The position numbers and the translations under genes were made by a program. From Gemmatimonadota bacterium (GTDB taxonomy: Bacteria > Gemmatimonadota > Gemmatimonadetes > Longimicrobiales > Gaopeijiaceae): a DNA stretch of 8,685 bases. Positions 1 through 8,685 of the stretch are shown one piece after another. Within the stretch, counting starts at the first letter, position 1. Each line of letters starts with the position of its first letter. The stretch is taken from contig JAHHMJ010000222.1 of NCBI GenBank assembly GCA_018678395.1, forward strand, positions 1 to 8,685, read 5' to 3'. The notes under the pieces are model-generated. The model did no database searches and was not told the DNA's origin. It worked only from the letters and a program-made list of their open reading frames with translations.

Positions 1-3049
<3,049 letters not shown>

Positions 3050-3056
<7 letters not shown>

Positions 3057-3634
3057 GGGGCGTACAGTTCCTTCGATTCGATGAATTCGCGTACCGCGTC
3101 GGGGACGAGGTGCTTCACGCTTCGTCGTTCCTTCAACCGCCGTCTCAGGTCGGAAGAGGACACGTCGAGGCGAGTGACCGGGACCTGCACGAAGGGAACA
3201 CCCAGTTCGGGCGCCCGTTCGAGGGCGTCGCGCCCCTCCCTCGTGAGGACGGCGATGCGGGCCAGTCGTCCGATCTCGATCGGCTCGCGCCATTCCCCGA
3301 ACGACCGCCACTGGTCCTCACCCAGAAGCAACGTCCAGCGCACATCCGGAGCTTCGGCGGAAAAGGCTCTCAACGTATCCACGGTGAACGAGGGCGGCGG
3401 ACGATCCAGCTCCGTCCGACTCACCTCGAAGTCCACCTCATTCTCGACCGCCCTGCGGAGCATCTCGAACCGCGCCTCCGGTGGTGCGGCGCCGGGGCCC
3501 TCCTTGAAGGGCGAGCGGCGGGCCGGCACGAAGCGAATGCGGTCCAGGTCGAGCTGCTCGAGTGCGTCTCGGGCCACCACCAGATGACCCACGTGTGGCG
3601 GGTCGAAGGTGCCCCCGAAGACGCCCACGTCCAT
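3050..3634 (-). CDS. nadD: Nicotinate-nucleotide adenylyltransferase NadD
   Basis: NadD joins nicotinate mononucleotide and ATP to give deamido-NAD, the penultimate step of NAD synthesis, in the cytoplasm. The 194-residue product has the nucleotidyltransferase signature GGTFDPPHVGH (7-17) with the paired HxGH histidines H14 and H17, the family segment PSFTVDTL (81-88), and the C-terminal VSSSDLRRRL (158-167), which matches the ISSTxIR-type ATP-binding motif of the family. Length is normal for NadD (about 190-220). The frame is open further upstream, but ATG 3634 is chosen because the protein then begins right at the first beta strand and because GGGGGAGG stands 8 nt upstream. Its start lies 4 bp after the bamD stop and its stop TGA (3052-3050) lies inside the secA start, so bamD, nadD and secA look translationally coupled. 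Confidence 0.96.
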
Positions 3635-3638
3635 GCGG

Positions 3639-4442
3639 TCAACCTCCCCCGCCGACGGCCCCGCCTCCCCCGGATACCCCCGCCTCTCCACCGGATCCGC
3701 CCCCGTCTCCGAGCGCTCGGGCTTCGGGCGACTCCGGGTACTCGTTCAACAGGCGCTCCGTGGCCGTCGCCACCTCGTCGTCGTAGCCGATGCGGGTGTA
3801 CGCGTCGATGATGCCGGCCAGTGCCGTCGGGGCCCAGTCCGTCTCCGGGAACGCCTCGAGGAGTTCCTGCCAGTAGAGGATCGCCGCATCGGGTACGTTG
3901 CGCCGCAGGTAGTAGGCACCGTTGTCGTACTGCTTCTCGGCGAGTTTGTCGCGCATCTCGCGAACGATCTCGGCCGCCTGCTCCGCAGCGGGCGTACCCT
4001 GCCAGTCCGAGGCCACGTTCTGGCAGACCGTCACCGCCTGCATGGTGAACGTCTGGTCGCGCTGGGCGATGGGCGAGAGAGCCTCGTTCGATCGGCAGAC
4101 TCCCAGCGCGGCATCGGGTGCCTGCGGGTGCGCCGGGAACCGGTCGATGAAGCGCGTGAATTCGGACTGCGCGAGGATGTACTGATCGCTGCGGAAGTAG
4201 GCGCGCGCCAACATCAGCTGGGCCTCGGCCGCCTGGGAGAAGCCGGGCGCCCCGAGAATCAGCCGCTCGAGCGTCTCCGACGCATCACCATATTCCTCGG
4301 CCTCGAACTCGATCCGGCCCATCTCGAAGAGCTGGGTCGCGGTCAGGCCCTCCCACCGAGACGTCGAGGCACAGGCGCCGGCGACCCCGACGAGGACCAC
4401 GAGTACGATACGGGACAGGAACGACGGAAAGGAGGCGGTCAC
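3639..4442 (-). CDS. bamD: Outer membrane assembly lipoprotein BamD
   Basis: BamD is the TPR lipoprotein of the BAM complex, anchored to the inner face of the outer membrane, where it helps BamA insert beta-barrel proteins. With GTG 4442 as start the product has 267 residues: a signal peptide with arginine 11, hydrophobic core IVLVVLVGV and lipobox AGA-C (acylated C24). Five TPR-like helix pairs follow, from about 35 to 240. Characteristic segments are LFEMGRIEFEAEEYGDA, LARAYFRSDQYILAQ, the SPIAQRDQT loop (123-131, compare the LDRDPQ segment of E. coli BamD), REMRDKLAEKQ and YWQELLEAFPET. No aspartate follows the cysteine. The last 22 residues are a Gly/Ser-rich tail that is not part of the fold. 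An upstream in-frame GTG at 4496 is possible, but it would give an unusually long signal peptide; neither start has a convincing Shine-Dalgarno sequence. C116 and C140 are the only cysteines after the lipobox. Family assignment is strong; the start is less sure. Confidence 0.9.
   Translation of the reverse strand: MTASFPSFLSRIVLVVLVGVAGACASTSRWEGLTATQLFEMGRIEFEAEEYGDASETLERLILGAPGFSQAAEAQLMLARAYFRSDQYILAQSEFTRFIDRFPAHPQAPDAALGVCRSNEALSPIAQRDQTFTMQAVTVCQNVASDWQGTPAAEQAAEIVREMRDKLAEKQYDNGAYYLRRNVPDAAILYWQELLEAFPETDWAPTALAGIIDAYTRIGYDDEVATATERLLNEYPESPEARALGDGGGSGGEAGVSGGGGAVGGGG
3643..3650 (-). promoter_or_regulatory. Shine-Dalgarno sequence of nadD
   Basis: On the minus strand GGGGGAGG stands 8 nt upstream of ATG 3634. 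It decides the nadD start among several in-frame choices. It lies inside the last glycine codons of bamD, so ribosomes finishing bamD pass over it. Confidence 0.75.
3646..3704 (-). other. G-rich tract at the bamD 3' end (possible RNA G-quadruplex)
   Basis: The sense strand of bamD carries G-runs at 3700-3704, 3677-3681, 3667-3671, 3659-3662 and 3646-3650. The four runs nearest nadD are separated by loops of 5, 4 and 8 nt, just outside the usual limit of 7 for a G-quadruplex. They encode the Gly-rich tail of BamD, and the last run is part of the nadD Shine-Dalgarno sequence. The runs could simply reflect GGN glycine codons; a regulatory structure is an inference. Confidence 0.35.
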
Positions 4443-4498
4443 ACGGAACCGGGATGGAGGAGAACGCGGAACATCCGTTGAAGGTACCCGAATCACGC

Positions 4499-4516
4499 CG
4501 AGGGGTTCAGCCCTCG
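4499..4516 (-). other. Hairpin spanning the aminotransferase stop codon
   Basis: The minus strand reads CGAGGG, a 6-nt loop CTGAAC containing part of the TGA stop, then CCCTCG: a perfect 6-bp GC-rich stem. It precedes the 64-bp gap to bamD. No T-run follows, so it is not a classical intrinsic terminator; it may be a weak pause or RNA-processing site, or chance. Confidence 0.3.
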
Positions 4517-5628
4517 TAGAAGGCGTGAATTCCGTCGGCCACTTCGGCCAGCCGATCCATCCCGAGCTCGGGAAAGACGGGGAGGCTGAGAACCTCGGTG
4601 CAGAGCTGCTCGGCGACCGGCAGCTGACCCTTCCGGCCCCCGAGCTCCGCAAAGCACTCCTGCAGGTGGAGAGGCACCGGGTAGTAGACCCCCGACCCGA
4701 TGCCCTTCCCGCCGAGGAACTCACGGAGGTCGTCCCGGCGCCGCACGCGGAGCGTGTACTGGTTGTACACGTGGAAGTTGTTCTCGGCGACCCGGGGCGT
4801 GATCACCTCCGGAAGGTCGGCGAAGCGCCCCTCATAGGCGCAGGCATGCTCCCGCCGCGCGTCCGTCCATCGGTCGAGATGCTTCAGTTTCACGCGCAGG
4901 ACGGCGGCCTGAAGCGCGTCGAGTCGCGAGTTCGTCCCCACCATCTCGTGGTGGTACATCTGACGGCCGCCGTGAACCCGCAGCTTCGCGACCCGCTCGG
5001 CGAGGGTCTCGTCCAATGACGTCACCATCCCCGCGTCGCCGAAGGCGCCGAGATTCTTCGTGGGAAAGAACGAGAACGCCGCCATCGGCGCTGCGGCTCC
5101 CGCCATGACCGGCAGTCCGTCCGGTCCGCGCTGCCGCGCGCCCACCGCCTGCGCCGCATCCTCGATGACCACCAGCCCGTGCGCGTCGGCCCATTCCGTG
5201 ATGCCGGACATCGGCGCCATCTGGCCGAACAGGTGAACCGGGATCACGGCCCGCGTCCGCCCCGTCCGCACCGCCTCCAGCGTCTCGGCCGTCACGTTGA
5301 AGGTGAAGGGATCGACGTCGCAGAACACGGGTCGGAAGCCCGCGTTCCACACGGCCCCGGCGGTGGCGAAGAAGGTGAAGGCCGGGATGATCACCTCGTC
5401 GCCGGGTCGCGGATCCAGAGCCATGAGCGGCAAGAGGAGCGCGTCGGTCCCGCTCGCGACCCCCACGGCGTGGGGCACCCCGAGATACCGGGCCATCTCG
5501 GCCTCCAACCCCTCGACCTCCGGGCCGAGGATGAACCGTTGCGACGCGACCACCCCGGCGAGGGCGGCGTCGAGGTCGTCCTTGATGGACTGGTACTGGG
5601 CGGTCAGGTCGAGAAGCGGAACGGGCAC
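4507..5628 (-). CDS. DegT/DnrJ/EryC1/StrS-family nucleotide-sugar aminotransferase (WbpE-like)
   Basis: This is a PLP-dependent enzyme that transfers an amino group, usually from glutamate, to a keto-sugar nucleotide in the cytoplasm. The 373-residue product starts at GTG 5628 with PVPLLDLTAQYQSIKDDLD, the standard N-terminus of the family. Further motifs: ILGPEVEGLEAEMA, ASGTDAL (58-64, phosphate-binding), GDEVIIPAFTFFATA, PVHLFGQM, IEDAAQ with D157 (contacts the PLP pyridine nitrogen), SFFPTKNLG with K191 (Schiff-base lysine), GAFGDAGMV, NSRLDALQAAVL and YYPVPLHLQ. The overall pattern is closest, from memory, to WbpE/WlbC-type enzymes that aminate UDP-2-acetamido-3-keto-glucuronate. The nearby WbpA-type dehydrogenase supports that substrate. 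The oxidase (WbpB) and acetyltransferase (WbpD) of that pathway are not in the window. No clear Shine-Dalgarno sequence precedes the start, which lies 31 bp after the preceding stop. Family certain, substrate inferred; 4-keto-sugar aminotransferases are the alternative. Confidence 0.93.
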   Translation of the reverse strand: MPVPLLDLTAQYQSIKDDLDAALAGVVASQRFILGPEVEGLEAEMARYLGVPHAVGVASGTDALLLPLMALDPRPGDEVIIPAFTFFATAGAVWNAGFRPVFCDVDPFTFNVTAETLEAVRTGRTRAVIPVHLFGQMAPMSGITEWADAHGLVVIEDAAQAVGARQRGPDGLPVMAGAAAPMAAFSFFPTKNLGAFGDAGMVTSLDETLAERVAKLRVHGGRQMYHHEMVGTNSRLDALQAAVLRVKLKHLDRWTDARREHACAYEGRFADLPEVITPRVAENNFHVYNQYTLRVRRRDDLREFLGGKGIGSGVYYPVPLHLQECFAELGGRKGQLPVAEQLCTEVLSLPVFPELGMDRLAEVADGIHAFYEG

Positions 5629-5659
5629 GGCGTGCGGCTCGGGAAGACGAGTGAAGAGG

Positions 5660-6619
5660 TCAGTAACAGCGATTCGACGAGCGGAGCGACGAAAGACCCC
5701 GCCCGAAGAGGATGGCGTCGTAGCGGGCCCTCGCCTGGGACGCCAACGCTCCCGCGCCCCCGAGTTCCAGCGAGGCCACCTGATCGAACGCATCCATGGC
5801 GCCGGCGCAGTCGCCCAGCGTCGCGAGGATCTCGCCGCGGTGGAACCACGCCTGGGCCTGAAGGGGCCGGGGCACCCCGACGGCGATCGTCCGGTCGATC
5901 ATGCGCAGCGCCTCGTCCAGGTCCGCCCCTCCGCCCGCGCGCTCCGACCGCGCGAGCAACCCGCGGGCGATCTCGAAGCCGCACGTGCCGATGTGCCAAT
6001 CCGCCTCCGAGCGCTGATCTCTGGGAGCCTCATCGCGAAAACGCTCGAAGAAGAGCAGCGCCTGACGGCAGTCGCCCGTTTCTTCGTAAGCCTGTCCGAC
6101 CTCGAAGAGGATCCGTGGCGCCGTGTCGGCGGCCACGAGGACCCGGCGGTAGAGGGGGAGCGCCCGCCCATACTCGCCATTGCGGAAGAAGTGCCGAGCG
6201 AGCGGGAGCGCCAGATCGCCCAATCCCAGACCGGGACGCAGCTCCAGCGCCTGAACGACGGCCGTGGCCATGCGGAAGCGGTCGTTGCCCTCCTGCGCCT
6301 CGCGGGCGAGGTGCATCAGATCGGCGGCACCCTGATCCGCGTAGCTCTCGTCGGACTCCGCGGCGAGGCGGTAGAACTCGGCCGCCGGATCGACCCGGCC
6401 GAGCCGCGCGAACGTGTGCGCCACACGAGCCAGAACCTCGGGCGAGTCCTCACCCTGGCGGACGGCGAGCTGGTACTCGGCGAGCGCCTCGTCGAGAGAG
6501 TCCGCGGCGAAGGCGCGGTCCCCGCGACGTATCGCCGTATCCTCGACGGGCGGGGTACAGGCACCCGCCCACCCCAGGAGGACGAGGAGCAGGAATGCGA
6601 GATTGGACCGACGAGTCAT
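5660..6619 (-). CDS. TPR-repeat lipoprotein of unknown function
   Basis: The 319-residue product has a lipoprotein signal peptide: MTRRSN, hydrophobic core LAFLLLVLL, and lipobox AGA-C with the acylated cysteine at 21. No aspartate follows, so by the classical rule it would go to the outer membrane. The rest is almost entirely alpha-helical with TPR-like units at about 29-55, 60-88, 134-160, 169-197 and 254-283, recognisable from patterns such as ADSLDEALAEYQLAV, NGEYGRALPLYRRVL and TGDCRQALLFFERF. Four further cysteines (184, 213, 271, 318) could form disulfides. The closest functional guess is a periplasmic scaffold for polysaccharide export or outer-membrane assembly, because it lies between two sugar-nucleotide genes and upstream of bamD, whose lipobox is the same. 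No enzymatic motif is visible. It is 78 bp after the dehydrogenase gene. ATG 6619 has no strong Shine-Dalgarno sequence, but gives a textbook signal peptide. Confidence 0.88.
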   Translation of the reverse strand: MTRRSNLAFLLLVLLGWAGACTPPVEDTAIRRGDRAFAADSLDEALAEYQLAVRQGEDSPEVLARVAHTFARLGRVDPAAEFYRLAAESDESYADQGAADLMHLAREAQEGNDRFRMATAVVQALELRPGLGLGDLALPLARHFFRNGEYGRALPLYRRVLVAADTAPRILFEVGQAYEETGDCRQALLFFERFRDEAPRDQRSEADWHIGTCGFEIARGLLARSERAGGGADLDEALRMIDRTIAVGVPRPLQAQAWFHRGEILATLGDCAGAMDAFDQVASLELGGAGALASQARARYDAILFGRGLSSLRSSNRCY

Positions 6620-6678
6620 GGCGCCCCGGTGAGCGAACGACGGGATTCGAGCGGTCCTACACCGAGAACGGCGTGGAG

Positions 6679-6699
6679 AGCCGTCGCAGGCGAACGGCT
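6679..6699 (-). other. Hairpin immediately after the dehydrogenase gene
   Basis: On the minus strand AGCCGT and ACGGCT form a 6-bp stem (plus one possible G-T pair), starting within the TAG stop codon. No T-run follows. It could partly separate expression of the dehydrogenase from the lipoprotein gene, but the evidence is weak. Confidence 0.25.
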
Positions 6700-8050
6700 A
6701 CTCCTCGCACTTGACGATCCACCCCTGAGGCTGGCTCCGCAGCGCCGCCGGGAGCACGGATCCCGTCACGTTGCGCGTATCGACGACGATCCGCGACTGC
6801 GCCACCACGCGCCCGTAGTCGATGTCGGTGTGATCCGTGACGATCAGCACGGCGTCGGCCTCGGCGAGCAGCGCATCCGTGAGCGGCTCCGAGCGAAGGT
6901 CCAGCCCCTCGTGCTCGAGGCTCGAGACGAACGGGTCGTGATAGCGCAGGTCCGCCCCGTCCTCACGAAGAAGGCGGAGAATGTCGAGCGCCGGGGATTC
7001 GCGCACATCCTCGATGTCCCGCTTGTACGCGACTCCGAGGACGACCACCCGCGACCCTCGCACCGGCTTCGAGACGTCGTTCAGGGCGTGCCGCACCTTC
7101 CCGAGCACGAAGTACGGCATCTCGCCGTTGACTTCCGAGGCGAGCTCGATGAAGCGCGTACGGTAGTTGAGTTCCTTCATGCGCCACGCCAGGTAGTGCG
7201 GGTCGACCGGAATGCAGTGCCCCCCGAGACCCGGCCCAGGCGTGAACTTCATGAATCCGAAGGGCTTCGTGGCCGCGGCGTCGATCACTTCCCACACGTC
7301 GACGCCGAGACGATCGGCGATGAGAGCCGTCTCGTTGACCAGGCCGATGTTCACGGCGCGGAACGTGTTCTCCAGGATCTTGGTCAACTCCGCGGCTTCG
7401 GCCGACGACACGGCCACCATCGTGTCGATGAAGCGCTCGTACAGCGCGACGCCGATCCGCGTGCAGGCCTCGGTGATGCCACCGATCACCTTGGGGGTGT
7501 TTCGGGTCTGCCAGACGGGGTTGCCGGGATCGACACGCTCCGGCGAGAAGCAGAGGAAGAAGTCCTCGCCGACCTTGAGGCCGGTCCCCTCCTCCAACTC
7601 GGGCAGGAGGAGCTCGCGAGTGGTGCCGGGATAGGTCGTCGACTCGAGGACGACGAGCTGCCCCTTCCGCAGCGTGGACTTCACCGCGTTGGCGGCCGCC
7701 ACGATGAACGACACGTCGGGATCCCGCGTCTTCGACAGCGGCGTCGGCACGCAGATGGAGATCGCATCGCACTCGGCCAGCCGCGTCATGTCCGAAGTGG
7801 CCGACACCCGGCCCTCTCCGACCCAGCGCGCGACGGCTTCGGCGGGCACGTCCTGGATGTGACTTCGACCGGCGTTCACGCCTTCGACGACGGCGTCGTT
7901 GACGTCGAAGCCCAGCACATCGATGCCGGCCTCGGCAATCTCCACCAACAGCGGCAGCCCGACGTACCCGAGCCCCACCACTCCGAACAGGGGTTTGCCT
8001 TCCCGCATCCGGGTCTCGAGTGCGGTCACGGAATCGGCGTGTTCGGGCAT
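6698..8050 (-). CDS. wbpA: UDP-N-acetylglucosamine 6-dehydrogenase (WbpA-type, UDPGDH family)
   Basis: The enzyme performs the NAD-dependent four-electron oxidation of a UDP-HexNAc to the uronic acid, feeding surface polysaccharide synthesis. Counting from ATG 8050 (450 residues): Rossmann motif GLGYVG (26-31), CVPTPLSKTRDPD (100-112), LESTTYPGTT (135-144), FSPERVDPGNP (168-178), ILENTFRAVNIGLVNE, AATKPFGF with K262, and GPGLGGHCIPVDPHYLAW with catalytic C279. The second Rossmann domain includes VVVLGVAYKRDIEDVRESPA. The string of motifs matches Pseudomonas WbpA (436 residues) nearly throughout. TKPFGF followed by GPGLGGHCIP favours the UDP-GlcNAc type over WecC-like UDP-ManNAc enzymes. The frame extends upstream to 8203 but that part has no family similarity; GTG 8029 and ATG 8008 are other possible starts. 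No Shine-Dalgarno sequence precedes ATG 8050, and the leader is pyrimidine-rich. It is the first gene of the minus-strand run. Confidence 0.94.
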   Translation of the reverse strand: MPEHADSVTALETRMREGKPLFGVVGLGYVGLPLLVEIAEAGIDVLGFDVNDAVVEGVNAGRSHIQDVPAEAVARWVGEGRVSATSDMTRLAECDAISICVPTPLSKTRDPDVSFIVAAANAVKSTLRKGQLVVLESTTYPGTTRELLLPELEEGTGLKVGEDFFLCFSPERVDPGNPVWQTRNTPKVIGGITEACTRIGVALYERFIDTMVAVSSAEAAELTKILENTFRAVNIGLVNETALIADRLGVDVWEVIDAAATKPFGFMKFTPGPGLGGHCIPVDPHYLAWRMKELNYRTRFIELASEVNGEMPYFVLGKVRHALNDVSKPVRGSRVVVLGVAYKRDIEDVRESPALDILRLLREDGADLRYHDPFVSSLEHEGLDLRSEPLTDALLAEADAVLIVTDHTDIDYGRVVAQSRIVVDTRNVTGSVLPAALRSQPQGWIVKCEE

Positions 8051-8058
8051 GGCGCGGC

Positions 8059-8076
8059 GGGGAGGGAGGGGGTGGG
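8059..8076 (+). other. G-quadruplex motif with single-base loops
   Basis: The plus strand reads GGGG-A-GGG-A-GGGGG-T-GGG: four G-tracts with loops of 1, 1 and 1 nt, the arrangement known to give the most stable parallel quadruplexes in vitro. It ends 8 bp from the dehydrogenase ATG. The G-rich strand is the template strand for that gene, so the mRNA leader is C/U-rich and carries no purine ribosome-binding site. Motif seen directly; folding in the cell is an inference. Confidence 0.6.
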
Positions 8077-8079
8077 CCG

Positions 8080-8096
8080 CCGACCGCTGCGGTCGG
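8080..8096. repeat. Perfect 17-nt palindrome upstream of the dehydrogenase gene
   Basis: CCGACCGC-T-GCGGTCGG is an 8-bp inverted repeat around a single central base. It lies 29 bp upstream of ATG 8050. It could be an operator for a dimeric regulator, or in the dehydrogenase mRNA a 7-bp hairpin with a 3-nt loop. No T-run follows in either direction, so it is not an intrinsic terminator. Confidence 0.5.
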
Positions 8097-8192
8097 TAGA
8101 CCGTGAAAGGTGCCGCCGGGCGCGGACCTCCCGCAAGACCGCACGGGTACAGGCCTTCCCTACTCCCGAACCGGATTCGACACCCGCCCTCG

Positions 8193-8685
8193 ATGACACC
8201 CACCGACCCCTACGCGTACGGTGCACTCGGTCGTCCCCTCGACCCGCGCTACCCGACCAATCTGGCCGTCCTGGTCCTCACTCCACTCGTCGGCGTCGCG
8301 GGAGCCCTCCGGGGAGGCGTCGGGGTGCTCACGGGGGCCGTCGTCTGGGCCGGCACGGTCTTTCTGGCCTGGGCGCTGGCGCGGGAACTCGCTCCCGAGC
8401 GGGAGGGCCTCGCCTTCGTGGCGATGGCCCTGGCCGGGATCGCTCTCCCGCTGACCCCTACCCAGACGCTGCTCCCAGCCGGCGTTCTTCTTCTGTCCGC
8501 CCGCCTCGTCGCGCGCACGGTGGGTCCCCCGCTCCGCACCGTGGATGCGGCGGTCGTCGCCGGAATCGCCCTCTGGGCCGCAGCGACGCCCACGGGCTGG
8601 ACGGCTACCCTGGCGGCAGCCGTCGCCTTCGCGCTCGACCGCCGCGGGGCCGAACCGGGCCCCAGGCGCCACGCATACCTGGCGC
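8193..8685 (+). CDS. Polytopic membrane protein of unknown function (3' end beyond window)
   Basis: The frame starts at ATG 8193 and stays open to the window edge (164 full codons). After a polar N-terminus (MTPTDPYAYGALGRPLDPRY) come hydrophobic Ala/Leu/Val/Gly-rich stretches at about 23-39, 42-63, 72-87, 93-108, 117-131 and 134-148, with arginine-containing links (RGG at 40, RELAPER, RLVART, DRRGAEPGPRRH). The pattern suggests five or six membrane helices in the visible part, perhaps an O-antigen ligase or polymerase-like protein or another integral membrane protein, but no family motif is visible, so no function is assigned. It is transcribed divergently from the dehydrogenase gene. No Shine-Dalgarno sequence precedes the ATG (the preceding bases are CACCCGCCCTCG), so it may be leaderless or start elsewhere. 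That the frame is real is supported by continuous hydrophobic segments with charged loops and by the absence of a plausible gene on the other strand. Confidence 0.72.
   Translation, partial: MTPTDPYAYGALGRPLDPRYPTNLAVLVLTPLVGVAGALRGGVGVLTGAVVWAGTVFLAWALARELAPEREGLAFVAMALAGIALPLTPTQTLLPAGVLLLSARLVARTVGPPLRTVDAAVVAGIALWAAATPTGWTATLAAAVAFALDRRGAEPGPRRHAYLA

Larger units (their letters stand above)
8051..8192. promoter_or_regulatory. Divergent intergenic region
   Basis: These 142 bp separate the divergent dehydrogenase and membrane-protein genes and are where promoters for both should lie. I cannot point to convincing -35/-10 boxes for either direction. It contains a G-quadruplex-type run (8059-8076), a perfect palindrome (8080-8096) and an imperfect inverted repeat CGAACCGGATTCG at 8167-8179, 13 bp before the plus-strand ATG. 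Confidence 0.5.

Noticed and set aside
3609..4481. A 290-codon open frame on the plus strand
   Set aside because: It is antisense to bamD, which has a signal peptide, lipobox and BamD motifs; the plus-strand product has none.
6620..6697. Possible terminator or promoter between dehydrogenase and lipoprotein genes
   Set aside because: Only a 6-bp stem without a T-run and no recognisable -35/-10 pair; recorded as a weak hairpin, not as a terminator.
5179..6714. A 511-codon open frame on the plus strand
   Set aside because: Its product is dominated by Arg, Pro, Gly and Ala repeats without motifs and lies antisense to the aminotransferase and lipoprotein genes.
8051..8203. N-terminal extension of the dehydrogenase
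   Set aside because: The frame is open to 8203, but this part has no UDPGDH-family resemblance, crosses the palindrome and G-run, and overlaps the start of the divergent gene. ATG 8050 gives the expected length.
8160..8672. A 170-codon minus-strand frame opposite the membrane protein
   Set aside because: The product is highly charged Gly/Arg/Glu-rich sequence without motifs, while the plus frame shows regular hydrophobic helices.

Overview
The window is GC-rich, densely coding bacterial DNA. It holds six tightly packed genes on the minus strand (read right to left) and one gene cut by the right edge on the plus strand. Two predicted lipoproteins, one of them a BamD, indicate a Gram-negative outer membrane. 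SecA carries extra segments before its Walker A motif and in the middle of the protein. As far as I recall, these resemble the long SecA forms of the Bacteroidota/Chlorobiota/Gemmatimonadota (FCB) lineage. The very GC-rich codon usage makes a Gemmatimonadota-like organism my best guess. This is an inference from recalled family sequences, not a search result.

Layout in transcription order: at 8050-6698 a WbpA-type UDP-N-acetylglucosamine 6-dehydrogenase; at 6619-5660 a TPR-rich lipoprotein of unknown role; at 5628-4507 a DegT/DnrJ/EryC1/StrS sugar aminotransferase of WbpE type; at 4442-3639 the outer-membrane assembly lipoprotein BamD; at 3634-3050 NadD (nicotinate-nucleotide adenylyltransferase); and from 3056 to the left edge SecA, lacking its extreme C-terminus. 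On the other side of a 142-bp divergent intergenic region, a polytopic membrane protein starts at 8193 and runs off the right edge.

The cluster combines sugar-nucleotide synthesis for a surface polysaccharide (dehydrogenase plus aminotransferase), outer-membrane protein insertion (BamD), export of preproteins across the inner membrane (SecA) and NAD synthesis (NadD). bamD-nadD are 4 bp apart and nadD-secA overlap by 7 bp, so these three are very probably co-translated. The upstream genes are 31-78 bp apart and could belong to the same transcript.

I see no CRISPR array, transposon, prophage, toxin-antitoxin, defence island, tRNA or rRNA. The most unusual non-coding signals are in the divergent intergenic region: a G-quadruplex-type run with four G-tracts and single-base loops, next to a perfect 17-nt palindrome. 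A second G-rich tract in the bamD mRNA ends in the nadD Shine-Dalgarno sequence. I do not see a convincing undescribed multi-gene system. The main unknowns are the TPR lipoprotein and the truncated membrane protein.
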